Counted from the stretch's first letter, positions 24,817-33,689 are shown. The stretch is DNA of 37,872 nucleotides from Avibacterium volantium_A (GCF_049366555.1 NZ_JBMMGT010000025.1:1-37872), one strand, 5' to 3'. Numbers and translations are program-made. Notes: generated by a model not told the origin, from the sequence alone.

Positions 24817-25102
24817 TTCTGAAGGCGAAGCCCGGGAATTACAGCAAAGCGATTTTACACAAATGAAATCATTACAAGAAACAATGACTGATGATTTTGT
24901 CAATATGGTGCTTGCACATCAAGCAGAAATGGAAAAGCAAGGACATATAAAACCGAAAGTAAGGGGCAAACAAAAAACGCCAACCAAACAAATTATCACT
25001 ATTCGCTTATCACCTGAAGTGATTGAGGCCTTTAAAGCCACAGGGAAAGGTTGGCAATCGCGTATTAATGAAGTGCTTCTCCAGCATATTCATTCCGTAT
25101 AA
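24785..25102 (+). CDS. brnA: BrnA-type antitoxin
   Basis: The 105-residue protein ends in a ribbon-helix-helix-like DNA-binding segment, QIITIRLSPEVIEAFKATGK followed by GWQSRINEVLL, characteristic of BrnA antitoxins. The N-terminal part (LQETMTDDFVNMVLAHQAEME) would wrap the toxin. The frame is open further upstream, but ATG 24785 is preferred, with AGGGAG at 24769-24774, 10 nt upstream, and the usual BrnA length. It probably represses its own promoter, where paired repeats are seen. A terminator follows at once. Confidence 0.88.
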   Translation: MKIEKNTPLINSEGEARELQQSDFTQMKSLQETMTDDFVNMVLAHQAEMEKQGHIKPKVRGKQKTPTKQIITIRLSPEVIEAFKATGKGWQSRINEVLLQHIHSV

Positions 25103-25110
25103 TCAGCAAT

Positions 25111-25138
25111 GACCGCATAATAAAGTGCGGTCAAAAAT
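25111..25138 (+). terminator. brnTA terminator with uptake sequence
   Basis: GACCGCA (25111-25117) pairs with TGCGGTC (25126-25132); the right arm is part of an uptake sequence. A/T-rich sequence AAAAATTTT follows. It is 8 nt after the brnA stop. Confidence 0.65.
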
Positions 25139-25256
25139 TTTCATCTTTTTAGCTACCTAAAAAGACCTAATCCTGCACATTCCTATTGGAAAAAATCCCA
25201 TTACCCCTTACTATACGCAAGTTTTTTTAAATTGATATAACCGAATAATAAACCCA

Positions 25257-26207
25257 ATGAGCGAAAATTTAACTTCTCAAAACGAAAAAACAAAGAAACA
25301 AATCTATAATTTCAATAAGTTACAAAAACGCCTACGCCGTAATGTGGGCGCAGCCATTGCCGATTTTAATATGATTGAAGATGGCGATAAGGTGATGGTG
25401 TGTTTATCTGGTGGTAAAGACAGCTACACGTTGCTGGATATTTTGCTTAATTTACGCCTTAACGCACCGATTCATTTTGACATTGTGGCGGTAAATTTAG
25501 ATCAAAAACAACCAGGTTTTCCTGAACACGTCTTGCCTGAATATTTAGAAAGCATTGCCGTGGATTACAAAATCGTGGAAGAAAATACCTACGGCATTGT
25601 GAAAGAAAAAATTCCTGAAGGCAAAACCACTTGTTCCCTTTGTTCTCGTTTAAGACGTGGGATTTTATACCGCACAGCCACAGAACTTGGCGCAACCAAA
25701 ATCGCACTTGGGCATCACCGTGATGATATGTTAGAAACCTTGTTTTTAAATATGTTCTACGGCGGCAAACTCAAATCAATGCCACCAAAACTAATCAGTG
25801 ATGACGGCAAGCAAATTGTGATTCGTCCGCTGGCTTATTGCAAAGAAAAGGACATTGAAAAATATTCCATCGCCAAACAATTCCCGATTATTCCTTGTAA
25901 TCTATGTGGTTCGCAACCTAACTTACAACGCCAAGTGGTAAAAGAAATGTTGCAAACTTGGGATCGCCAATATCCGGGGCGCATCGAAACAATGTTCAGC
26001 GCAATGCAAAATATTGTGCCTTCGCACCTATGCGATAAAAATTTGTTTAATTTCAAAGATATTCAACGTGGACAAAACCTAGACGGCGTGGAAGGGGATA
26101 TTGCTTTTGATAAGCAGGAGCTACCTACTACCCCATTATTCCAAGATGAAGATGAGCAAACGGATTTCAGCCAAAATGAAATGATTTCGTTTAAGGAAGT
26201 GAGTTAA
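25257..26207 (+). CDS. ttcA: tRNA 2-thiocytidine synthetase TtcA
   Basis: TtcA thiolates cytidine 32 in certain tRNAs using ATP and an iron-sulfur cluster. The 316-residue protein has the PP-loop SGGKDS at residues 51-56, the cysteine pair C126-x-x-C129 (TTCSLCSRLRRG) and C214-x-x-C217 (IPCNLCGSQPNLQR) expected to hold the cluster, and GHHRDD in the adenylation domain. Length matches E. coli (311). It has no SD-like motif right at the ATG. It is a single-gene unit ended by a bidirectional terminator shared with nlpC. Confidence 0.96.
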   Translation: MSENLTSQNEKTKKQIYNFNKLQKRLRRNVGAAIADFNMIEDGDKVMVCLSGGKDSYTLLDILLNLRLNAPIHFDIVAVNLDQKQPGFPEHVLPEYLESIAVDYKIVEENTYGIVKEKIPEGKTTCSLCSRLRRGILYRTATELGATKIALGHHRDDMLETLFLNMFYGGKLKSMPPKLISDDGKQIVIRPLAYCKEKDIEKYSIAKQFPIIPCNLCGSQPNLQRQVVKEMLQTWDRQYPGRIETMFSAMQNIVPSHLCDKNLFNFKDIQRGQNLDGVEGDIAFDKQELPTTPLFQDEDEQTDFSQNEMISFKEVS

Positions 26208-26240
26208 ACAAAGGCTGAATAAGAAAATGGCAAAAATAAA

Positions 26241-26280
26241 GAGCGGTGAAAAAATCAAAAATTTTCCACCGCACTTTTTA
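26241..26280. terminator. bidirectional terminator between ttcA and nlpC
   Basis: GAGCGGTGAAAA and TTTTCCACCGCAC arms (core GCGGTG 26243-26248 / CACCGC 26267-26272) form a long stem with A/T extension, followed by TTTTTATTT rightward. The right arm is an exact uptake sequence; the left arm is a one-base variant. It sits between convergent genes. Confidence 0.75.
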
Positions 26281-26306
26281 TTTCTGTATTTTCTATAAAC
26301 TCGGTT

Positions 26307-26810
26307 TTACATTCTACGCGCTTGCCAATAAGTGCGAGTCCAGTAAGGGCTATTGAGTGAAGAATAAATCACGCCGCCTTTAGTTGAAGCGTGTAGGAAT
26401 TGGCCGTCTTTCACATAAATACCAACGTGGTAGCCATTTGGCCCGCGCCCTGTTTTAAAGAAAACTAAATCACCCGTTTGAATGTCTTCTTTGGCTACTT
26501 TCGTGCCATATTTGGCTTGATCTTTTGTGGTGCGTGGAAGTTGAATATTAAAACGATCAAGAAACGTTTTTTGGACAAACCCAGAGCAATCAATACCACG
26601 GCGACTTTGCCCGCCTAAACGATAAGGCGTGCCAGCCCATTCTCGTTGATGTTCACTCAATAAGGTGATCGTCATAATCTGATCACCAAGTTGTCCTTGA
26701 TAAGAAATTTTTTGATCTGAACCTGAATTTTTTACTGAATGGGGAGAGCCTGAGCAAGCCGCTAATACAGTAAGACCAAGGGAAACCAAAATAAATTTAG
26801 CTAAACGCAT
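26307..26810 (-). CDS. nlpC: NlpC/P60 family lipoprotein (probable murein endopeptidase)
   Basis: The 167-residue protein has a signal peptide with lipobox LAAC (cysteine 19), so it is probably an outer-membrane lipoprotein. The NlpC/P60 cysteine peptidase domain has C75 (DCSGFVQ), H128 (GYHVGIYV) and H140 (FLHAST) as the catalytic set. Such enzymes cut peptide cross-links or stems of peptidoglycan. As I recall, the gene follows ihfA in H. influenzae too. It lies just after a strong terminator that separates it from ihfA, so it needs its own promoter, which I did not pin down. Confidence 0.9.
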   Translation of the reverse strand: MRLAKFILVSLGLTVLAACSGSPHSVKNSGSDQKISYQGQLGDQIMTITLLSEHQREWAGTPYRLGGQSRRGIDCSGFVQKTFLDRFNIQLPRTTKDQAKYGTKVAKEDIQTGDLVFFKTGRGPNGYHVGIYVKDGQFLHASTKGGVIYSSLNSPYWTRTYWQARRM

Positions 26811-26829
26811 TTTTTACCTACAAAAATAA

Positions 26830-26865
26830 ATAAAAGGAAAGCTATCCTAAAACAGGATAGCTTTC
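26830..26865 (-). terminator. pheST-ihfA terminator
   Basis: GAAAGCTATCCT (26837-26848) and AGGATAGCTTTC (26854-26865) form a 12-bp perfect stem with a 5-nt loop. Read leftward it is followed by CTTTTATTTATTTTT. It begins 15 nt after the ihfA stop. Confidence 0.92.
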
Positions 26866-26879
26866 TCATCACATAAACT

Positions 26880-27176
26880 TTAAGCCTTTGGCTTAGATTT
26901 TTCTACACGAGAGCGTAATTTTTGACCGGGCTTGAATACCACCACTCGGCGCGCGGAAACAGATACGCTTTCCCCAGTTTTAGGGTTACGTCCTGGGCGT
27001 GAGGCTTTATCGCGTAATTCAAAATTACCAAATCCAGATAATTTCACATCTTGCCCACTTTCCAATGCCACGCGAATTTCCTCAAAAAAACTTTCCACCA
27101 ATAATTTGGCATCACGTTTATTTAGATTATGCTTTTCAATTAAGCTGTCTGCTAGTTCAACTTTGGTCAATGTCAT
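26880..27176 (-). CDS. ihfA: integration host factor subunit alpha
   Basis: The 98-residue DNA-bending protein has the HU/IHF fold. The alpha-type features are MTLTKVELADSLIEKHNLNK, VKLSGFGNFELRDK, and the arm RPGRNPKTGESVSVSARRVV with the proline that kinks DNA. With IhfB it bends DNA at promoters, replication origins and recombination sites. It follows pheT by 4 nt, the conserved pheST-ihfA arrangement, and is the last gene of that operon. Confidence 0.97.
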   Translation of the reverse strand: MTLTKVELADSLIEKHNLNKRDAKLLVESFFEEIRVALESGQDVKLSGFGNFELRDKASRPGRNPKTGESVSVSARRVVVFKPGQKLRSRVEKSKPKA

Positions 27177-27180
27177 AATT

Positions 27181-29568
27181 TTAATCTCTCAAATAGGCAT
27201 CAAAGCGTTGTTTTAATGCGTCTAATACCGCTGAAATCACCGCATTAATCTCTTTCTCTTCAAGGGTTTTATCAGTGTCTTGAATGGTTAAGCTAATGGC
27301 TAAACTTTTCTTACCTTCTGGTAAATTCGCCCCTTGGTAAACATCAAATAAACTTACGTTTACAAGCTGTTTCCCACCCGCTTGACGACACACTTCTAAC
27401 ACATCGCCCGCTGGTGTTGCGCTATCCACTACAACCGCCAAATCACGTTTATTTGCAGGGAAACGAGAAATTTCTTTGGCATTTGGAACAGGTCTTTCTG
27501 CAATAGCAGCCCATTCAATTTCAAATACGATAGGTTTACCAGATAAACCAAGCTGTTGCACCACTTTGGGATGCACCGTGCCAATATAACCGATTTCTTT
27601 GTCGTCTAACATAATGGCAGCAGATTGCCCTGGGTGTAACGCTGGATATGATTTTGCTACAAAACGCAAACGATTTCCAGCCTTTGTTAGTGATAAAATG
27701 CGTTCTAAATCCCCTTTTAGATCAAAGAAATCCACATTTTCGCCTTTTTGTTCCCAATGAACAGGGCGTTTATCTCCCACAATGGCTGCACCCAGTACAT
27801 ATTCTTGACGAACGCCGCTTTCTGCTTGGCTATCAGGAATAAAGCGTAATCCGCCTTCAAAAATGCGTACACGGCTTTGTTGGCGATTTTGGTTGTAAGC
27901 AATGGTTGTAAGCAAGCCCGGTAATAAAGACACGCGCATTGCCGACATTTCACGCGAAATTGGGTTTGGCAGAATTAATGCTTCTTGCTCTGGGTATAAT
28001 AATTGCTGAACTTCTGGATCAACAAAGCTATAAGACACAATTTCTTGATAATCGCTATCGACAAATGCGGTACGCACACGCACCAATTCTAATAAACTTT
28101 CAGGCATTGGTTTCATTTGTAAATGCGCTAATGGGGCATTATTTGGAATGTTGTTGTAACCATAAATGCGTGCTACTTCTTCGATTAAGTCTTCTTCAAT
28201 TTCAATATCAAAACGCCAACTTGGTGAAATGGCTGTCCATAAACCGTCTTGGTAGCTCACTTGTAAGCCTAAGCGTTGCAAAATGTCTGTAACGGTTTCC
28301 GTTGGGATATGATGACCTAATAAGTGATCCAATTTCTCACGGCGTAATTGCACTTGTTTCACTTTTGGTAAATCAGCTTCGCTGACCGCTTCGCAAATTT
28401 CACCGGCTTCCCCACCGCAAATTTCTAACAATAATGCGGTTGCGCGTTCCATTGCTTTGTGTTGAAGATTGAAATCTACACCACGTTCAAAACGGTGTGA
28501 AGAATCGGTATGCAAGCCATATTGTCTAGCGCGTCCTGTAATGGCTAATGGCGCAAAGAATGCAGCTTCAAGAATCACATCTTTGGTTTCGGCATTCACA
28601 CCACTGGCTTCGCCACCAAAAATACCCGCCATCGCTAATGGGCCATTTTGATCGGCAATCACTAAAGTGTTTGGTTGAAGTTTGGCGGTTGTGCCATCTA
28701 ATAGCACCAATTCTTCGCCTTCTTTTGCCATACGCACTTGCACAGGCTGCGCCACTTTGGCGGCATCAAAAGCGTGCATTGGCTGACCGAGTTCAAGCAA
28801 AATATAGTTAGTAATATCCACTACAGGATCGATAGAGCGAATACCGCAACGACGTAATTTTTCTTTTAGCCAAATCGGGGTTTCCGCTTTTACGTTCACA
28901 TTTTTAACCACACGCAATAAATAACGAGGGCAAGCTTCAGGGGCTAATACCTCAATTTGTGCTTTATCTGCAATGGTTGCTGCAACAGACTTAATTTCAG
29001 GGGCATTAACGGCTTGCTGATTAACCACACCCACTTCACGGGCAATTCCTGCAATGCTTAAACAGTCCGCACGGTTTGGCGTTAAGCTAATTTCTACAGT
29101 GTTATCGTTTAATTGCAAATACTCACGCAAATCCGTACCAATTGGCGCATCTGCGGGTAATTCGATGATGCCGTTGTGATCGTCTGAAATGCCTAATTCG
29201 CTGAATGAGCATAACATTCCTTCAGAAGGCTGACCGCGTAATTTGGTTTTCTTAATTTTAAAGTTACCCGGTAACACTGCACCATCAACCGCACAAGCCA
29301 CTTTTAAGCCTTGACGGCAGTTCGGCGCACCGCATACAATGTCTAAGAGACGATCACCGCCCACATTAACTTTGGTTACGCGTAATTTATCCGCATCAGG
29401 GTGTTGGGCACATTCCACCACTTCACCCACCACAACGCCTGAAAATGCCCCAGCCACAGGCTCAACGCCATCAACTTCCAAGCCGAGCATAGTAATTTGA
29501 TCACATAATTGTTCAGTGCTAATGGCAGGATTTACCCATTCACGCACCCATAATTCACTAAATTTCAT
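27181..29568 (-). CDS. pheT: phenylalanyl-tRNA synthetase beta subunit
   Basis: The 795-residue protein matches the E. coli length exactly. Domains in order: an OB-fold tRNA-binding domain (about residues 40-150, VVGEVVECAQHPDADKLRVTKVN), B3/B4 editing domain (about 210-380), B5 domain (about 400-470), the catalytic-like core, and a C-terminal anticodon-binding FDX-ACB domain (about 700-795, ISRFPANKRDLAVVV). With PheS it forms the alpha2-beta2 enzyme that charges tRNA-Phe and hydrolyses mischarged Tyr-tRNA. It lies 42 nt after pheS and 4 nt before ihfA. Confidence 0.98.
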   Translation of the reverse strand: MKFSELWVREWVNPAISTEQLCDQITMLGLEVDGVEPVAGAFSGVVVGEVVECAQHPDADKLRVTKVNVGGDRLLDIVCGAPNCRQGLKVACAVDGAVLPGNFKIKKTKLRGQPSEGMLCSFSELGISDDHNGIIELPADAPIGTDLREYLQLNDNTVEISLTPNRADCLSIAGIAREVGVVNQQAVNAPEIKSVAATIADKAQIEVLAPEACPRYLLRVVKNVNVKAETPIWLKEKLRRCGIRSIDPVVDITNYILLELGQPMHAFDAAKVAQPVQVRMAKEGEELVLLDGTTAKLQPNTLVIADQNGPLAMAGIFGGEASGVNAETKDVILEAAFFAPLAITGRARQYGLHTDSSHRFERGVDFNLQHKAMERATALLLEICGGEAGEICEAVSEADLPKVKQVQLRREKLDHLLGHHIPTETVTDILQRLGLQVSYQDGLWTAISPSWRFDIEIEEDLIEEVARIYGYNNIPNNAPLAHLQMKPMPESLLELVRVRTAFVDSDYQEIVSYSFVDPEVQQLLYPEQEALILPNPISREMSAMRVSLLPGLLTTIAYNQNRQQSRVRIFEGGLRFIPDSQAESGVRQEYVLGAAIVGDKRPVHWEQKGENVDFFDLKGDLERILSLTKAGNRLRFVAKSYPALHPGQSAAIMLDDKEIGYIGTVHPKVVQQLGLSGKPIVFEIEWAAIAERPVPNAKEISRFPANKRDLAVVVDSATPAGDVLEVCRQAGGKQLVNVSLFDVYQGANLPEGKKSLAISLTIQDTDKTLEEKEINAVISAVLDALKQRFDAYLRD

Positions 29569-29610
29569 ATTCTTTCTCTATCGTAAATTTTATTCGGTCA
29601 ATCGGATTAA

Positions 29611-30600
29611 TTATTTAAATTGTTTTAAGAAACGCAGATCGTTTTCAAAGAATGAACGTAAATCTGTTACATTGTAACGAAGCATTGTTAAACGCTCTAC
29701 GCCCATTCCCACCGCAAAGCCAGAATATTCTTCTGGATCGATACCCACATTGCGTAGTACATTTGGGTGAACCATTCCACAGCCTAACACTTCTAACCAT
29801 TTTCCATTTTTGCCCATAACGTCCACTTCCGCTGAAGGTTCGGTGAATGGGAAATAGGAAGGACGGAAACGCACTTGTAAATCTTCTTCAAAAAAGGCAC
29901 GCAAGAAATCGTGTAACAGACCTTTTAATTCGGTGAAATTGGCGTGCTTATCCACATAAAGTAATTCAATTTGGTGGAACATTGGGGTGTGGGTTTGGTC
30001 GTAATCATTACGATAAACACGCCCAGGGGCGATAATACGGATAGGTGGTTTGGCTTTTTCCATTGTACGAATTTGCACCCCAGAGGTTTGGGTACGCAGT
30101 AAACGCTCGGCATCGAACCAGAAGGTATCGTGATCGGCTCGTGCGGGGTGATGAGCGGGGATATTTAACGCATCAAAATTGTAATAATCCGTTTCAATTT
30201 CAGGCCCCACTTCCACCGTAAAACCTAAATTAGAGAAAAAGCTCACCACACGCCCAATGGTTACAGAAACAGGGTGCAAGCCACCAAGTTCCGTTTTACG
30301 CCCTGGCAAGCTCACGTCAATACTTTCTTTGGCAAGCTGAGCATCTAAGGCTTCTTGCTCCCATTCCGCTTTTTTGCTGTTTAATAAGTCTAAAACTTTC
30401 TGTTTTGCCTCATTAATTTTCGCCCCCATTGCAGGACGCTCTTCGGCGGCAATATCACGCAACCCTTGCATTAATTGGGTAAAATGCCCTTTTTTACCAA
30501 AATATTCTACGCGAATCGCATCTAGGGTTTCGAGGCTTTTATCGTGCAATTTCTCAATCGCGTCTTTTGCCTGTTCTGTAATGTCTTTAAGGTGTTGCAT
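29611..30600 (-). CDS. pheS: phenylalanyl-tRNA synthetase alpha subunit
   Basis: The 329-residue class II synthetase subunit matches E. coli (327). An N-terminal coiled-coil arm is followed by the catalytic core: HPVSVTIGRVVSFFSNLGF, GRVYRNDYDQTHTPMFHQIE (motif 2), and GFAVGMGVERLTMLRY (motif 3). The phenylalanine pocket region FRPSYFPFTEPSAEVDV is intact. AGGATAGGT lies directly before the ATG. The 84-nt gap upstream has no Phe-rich leader peptide like E. coli pheM, so attenuation of that type is not supported. Confidence 0.97.
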   Translation of the reverse strand: MQHLKDITEQAKDAIEKLHDKSLETLDAIRVEYFGKKGHFTQLMQGLRDIAAEERPAMGAKINEAKQKVLDLLNSKKAEWEQEALDAQLAKESIDVSLPGRKTELGGLHPVSVTIGRVVSFFSNLGFTVEVGPEIETDYYNFDALNIPAHHPARADHDTFWFDAERLLRTQTSGVQIRTMEKAKPPIRIIAPGRVYRNDYDQTHTPMFHQIELLYVDKHANFTELKGLLHDFLRAFFEEDLQVRFRPSYFPFTEPSAEVDVMGKNGKWLEVLGCGMVHPNVLRNVGIDPEEYSGFAVGMGVERLTMLRYNVTDLRSFFENDLRFLKQFK

Positions 30601-30684
30601 ACCTATCCTCTATGAGTAAATAAATCTGATAAGAATTGAAAAAATGCCTTAATAATAATACTAACGCCTTAAAAAATCACGTTT

Positions 30685-31383
30685 TTATTCTGGCTTTTCA
30701 CAATTATTCTCCCTTTCCCATTGCTGAATTTTTTCTTGCACGGAAAGTGCGGTGAAAAATTTGCCTGTTTTTGGTAAGGTTTTCACATTAATCTGCTGGT
30801 CTTTGTAAGTGAATTTAAGCTGATAACAATGCAAATAAGTGCGGTCGGATTTTTGTTTATTTCCGCCATAAAGTTCATCACCTAAAATCGGGCTGCCTAG
30901 GCTTTTCATTGCCACGCGTAACTGGTGCGTCTTGCCTGTTTGCGGAAACAAAATAAAAAGGCGTAAATTTGGCTCACAGCTTAAGGAAGAAAAACGCGTG
31001 ATGGCAGGGTTTTCCTTGCTTTGGCATAATTTCCAAGTGCCATTGCGAGATTTTTGCATATCCCCCACAATTCGCCCTTGCTTTTTCTTCGGCTTTTCGG
31101 TGGATAACGCCAGATAGGTTTTCTCAATGCGATGATCGGCAAATAGGCCTGACAAGGTTGCCGCAGCCTGCTTATTCAACGCTAAGATTAACAACCCAGA
31201 AGTTACTTTATCTAACCTATGTACCAGCCACACTTGGGGCAAATTTAATTGCTGCGCCACTAAGGTGGTTAGACCAAGCGCCTGATCATCTTTATGCACG
31301 GAAATGCCACAAGGCTTGTGAATAATGATAAAATCGGCGTGCTGAAAAACAATGTCGAACATTGGCGTTGTGATCTCTGGCAT
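30685..31383 (-). CDS. RluA-family RNA pseudouridine synthase
   Basis: The 232-residue protein has the RluA catalytic core: D58 in HRLDKVTSGLLILA, then FPQTGKTHQLRVAMKSLG and GDELYGG. No S4 domain is present. It fits the short RluA-like group that includes, as far as I recall, H. influenzae HI_0042; the modified RNA position is unknown. It is divergent from clsA with only 34 nt between start codons and lies 84 nt upstream of pheS in the same direction. Two uptake sequences are inside. Confidence 0.85.
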   Translation of the reverse strand: MPEITTPMFDIVFQHADFIIIHKPCGISVHKDDQALGLTTLVAQQLNLPQVWLVHRLDKVTSGLLILALNKQAAATLSGLFADHRIEKTYLALSTEKPKKKQGRIVGDMQKSRNGTWKLCQSKENPAITRFSSLSCEPNLRLFILFPQTGKTHQLRVAMKSLGSPILGDELYGGNKQKSDRTYLHCYQLKFTYKDQQINVKTLPKTGKFFTALSVQEKIQQWERENNCEKPE

Positions 31384-31417
31384 AATTAGATGTTTATAAA
31401 AGTGCGGTTAAAAATAA

Positions 31418-32881
31418 ATGAATTTTACTTTTCAACAGATTATAGCATATCTCGTCCCTGTCCTGATTTGGATTTTGACCATTTCTATCACAATGCGATT
31501 AGTGATAAAAAAACAATCGGTTTCAGCCACCCTTTCTTGGTTGATGATTATTTATCTCGTGCCAGTGGTGGGCATTATCGCCTATTTAGTGTTTGGCGAA
31601 GTGAAATTAGGCACAAAACGAGCAAAAGCATTTCGTTTGCTTGCCCCCAAATTTAACCAGTGGTTTGGCGATTTTTCGCAATGTCCGCAATTAATTAATC
31701 ATCACAACACCCTACTTTATCGCCCCATTTTTGACTTAGCCAAAAGTCGCTTAAATATCCCTTGTGTTCTGGGCAATGAGCTACATATTTTAGACACGCC
31801 AGAAAGTATTATTAAAAGCATTATTCAAGATATTCACCAAGCTCAACACAGCATTAATATGGTGTTTTATATTTGGTGGAATGGCGGCTTAGTGGAAGAG
31901 GTGCAGAACGCGCTAATTAGCGCACAACAGCGTGGTGTTACGGTGCGGATATTGGTGGATAGCGTGGGCAGCCGTCAATTTCTAAAAAGTAAAAATTACC
32001 GCCAAATGAAAGAAAGTGGCATTGAGATCACCGAAGCGCTACACGTTAATTTACTGCGTATGTTTTTTAGTCGTATTGATTTACGCCAGCACCGCAAAAT
32101 TATTGTGATCGATAATCAAATTGCTTACACCGGCAGTATGAATATGGTTGATCCAAAATATTTCAAACAAAACAGCTACGTTGGCGAATGGGTGGATATT
32201 ATGGTGCGTATTAATGGGCCTGTTTCTGCCGTGCTAAATGGGTTGTATGCGTGGGATTGGCAAATTGAAAGCGATAAAGAAATCCCCTTGCAGTTGCCAG
32301 ATTGCCCCTTGCTACCTATTGATCAAAATAATTCGCACGCCGTGCAAATTCTTGCCACAGGGCCGGGCTTTCCTGATGATTTAATGGCGCAATCCCTTTC
32401 TATTGCGATTTTTTCCGCGCGCCAAAGCATCACCATTACCTCGCCCTATTTTGTGCCAAGCCATAGCATTGCTGAAGCCTTACGCATTGCGGCATTGCGT
32501 GGTATTGACGTTACGCTGATTCTTCCAAAGAAAAACGATTCTTTAATGGTAAGCTGGGCGAGCCGCACCTTTTTTGAAGATCTGCTTGCCGCTGGGGTGA
32601 AAATTTATCAATTTGAGCAAGGCTTATTACATACTAAAAGCGTGTTGATTGATAACCGCCTTGCCCTTGTTGGCACGGTAAATATGGATATGCGCAGTTT
32701 TATGTTGAATTTTGAAGTAACAATGGTGGTGGAAGACGTGGCATTCGCCAATGAAGTGACGTTGTTGCAAGAAAGTTATCGCCAGCACGCCTCACTTTTA
32801 GGCTATGAAGATTGGGTGAAACGCCCCGTGTATCAACGCGTGATTGAACGTTTATTTTTCTTATTCAGCCCGCTGTTATAA
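31418..32881 (+). CDS. clsA: cardiolipin synthase A
   Basis: The 487-residue inner-membrane protein is colinear with E. coli ClsA (486). It joins two phosphatidylglycerols to make cardiolipin. Two N-terminal membrane helices (residues about 8-28 and 38-58) precede two phospholipase-D domains. The HKD motifs are H225-x-K227 with D232 (HRKIIVID) and H405-x-K407 with D412 (HTKSVLID). The C-terminus ERLFFLFSPLL matches ClsA. The start has a poor ribosome binding site and lies 9 nt after an uptake sequence. gpmB follows 45 nt downstream. Confidence 0.95.
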   Translation: MNFTFQQIIAYLVPVLIWILTISITMRLVIKKQSVSATLSWLMIIYLVPVVGIIAYLVFGEVKLGTKRAKAFRLLAPKFNQWFGDFSQCPQLINHHNTLLYRPIFDLAKSRLNIPCVLGNELHILDTPESIIKSIIQDIHQAQHSINMVFYIWWNGGLVEEVQNALISAQQRGVTVRILVDSVGSRQFLKSKNYRQMKESGIEITEALHVNLLRMFFSRIDLRQHRKIIVIDNQIAYTGSMNMVDPKYFKQNSYVGEWVDIMVRINGPVSAVLNGLYAWDWQIESDKEIPLQLPDCPLLPIDQNNSHAVQILATGPGFPDDLMAQSLSIAIFSARQSITITSPYFVPSHSIAEALRIAALRGIDVTLILPKKNDSLMVSWASRTFFEDLLAAGVKIYQFEQGLLHTKSVLIDNRLALVGTVNMDMRSFMLNFEVTMVVEDVAFANEVTLLQESYRQHASLLGYEDWVKRPVYQRVIERLFFLFSPLL

Positions 32882-32926
32882 AGTGCGGTATGAATTTTAC
32901 CTATTTTTACACTGATTGAGGAAGCA

Positions 32927-33568
32927 ATGAAAAAACAACTTCGCTTTTATTTTGTTCGGCACGGACGCACGGAATGGAATGAAAAGGGCTTATTACAAGG
33001 TCAAGGGGATTCGCCATTAACGGCGGAAGGCATAGAAGGTGCGATCAAAACAGGTAAATACTTAGCTGATGTGCCTTTCGTTGCCGCCTATTCCAGCGTG
33101 TTAAAACGGGCAATGGATACCACGCAATACATTATTGGCGAGCGCAATATTCCTTTCTTTCAGCATAAAGGCTTAAACGAACATTTTTTTGGTAGCTGGG
33201 AGGGCGTGTTGGTGGATAGTATTCGTCAAAGCGAAGAATTTCAGCAAATGACCAAAGATCCTGCGAATTATCAAGCCAAAAGCAACGGCGGCGAAACCTT
33301 TGCTGAACTGGCTGAACGCGCAATGCAGGCAGTTTATGACATTACCAATGTGCATAACGAAGGCAATATTCTACTGGTTTCTCACGGACACACACTGCGT
33401 TTATTGCTGGCCTTATTTGATGGCTCAACCTGGCAAAATCACCGTGAAAATCCACGAGTAATCCGTTTGGATAACACGTCCATTAGCATTGTTCACTATG
33501 AGCAAGCGGAAAACGAAAATGTAGGGCGTTTTGTGTTAGAAACGGTGAATAGCACAGCGCATTTGTAG
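32927..33568 (+). CDS. gpmB: histidine phosphatase family protein (GpmB-like)
   Basis: The 213-residue cytoplasmic protein is of the phosphoglycerate-mutase-like superfamily. The RHG motif is at R11-H12-G13 (VRHGRTEWN) and the second catalytic histidine is H153 (VSHGHTLR). It resembles E. coli GpmB in length. Such proteins are cofactor-independent-looking phosphatases or mutases, and the substrate here is uncertain; the symbol marks similarity, not a proven mutase. GAGGAA lies just before the ATG. It is probably cotranscribed with clsA and ends at an uptake-sequence hairpin. Confidence 0.82.
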   Translation: MKKQLRFYFVRHGRTEWNEKGLLQGQGDSPLTAEGIEGAIKTGKYLADVPFVAAYSSVLKRAMDTTQYIIGERNIPFFQHKGLNEHFFGSWEGVLVDSIRQSEEFQQMTKDPANYQAKSNGGETFAELAERAMQAVYDITNVHNEGNILLVSHGHTLRLLLALFDGSTWQNHRENPRVIRLDNTSISIVHYEQAENENVGRFVLETVNSTAHL

Positions 33569-33605
33569 TGTTTTAAGCAGAAGCCATATTTAATGGCGAA
33601 AAAAC

Positions 33606-33646
33606 AAAGTGCGGTGGAAAAATTTTGATTTTTTGCACCGCACTTT
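33606..33646. terminator. bidirectional terminator of paired uptake sequences
   Basis: AAAGTGCGGTG (33606-33616) and CACCGCACTTT (33636-33646) form an 11-bp stem with A/T-rich inner sequence, between the convergent gpmB-like and bioD2 genes. U-runs are short on both sides. Confidence 0.7.
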
Positions 33647-33689
33647 AATAATCATTCAGATTGAAACGAATGAATTTCGTTTACTTCAT

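Larger units (their letters stand above)
2283..33645. repeat. DNA uptake sequences (Haemophilus type), about 26 exact cores
   Basis: Exact AAGTGCGGT cores begin at 3307, 5216, 7704, 9627, 9963, 10393, 12080, 17697, 25123, 30745, 30837, 31400, 32881 and 33607. Reverse cores ACCGCACTT begin at 2283, 2342, 3152, 5188, 6882, 9657, 15466, 17726, 18611, 20557, 26268 and 33637. They mark DNA preferred by the natural competence machinery of Pasteurellaceae. Inverted pairs at 5183-5229, 17696-17735 and 33606-33646 double as hairpins. None is seen before 2283 or after 33645, only variants such as GAGCGGT near 37336. Confidence 0.95.

Noticed and set aside
30601..30684. pheM-like attenuator leader before pheS
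   Set aside because: No Phe-rich short frame and no terminator/antiterminator hairpins; two direct GCCTTAA repeats only.
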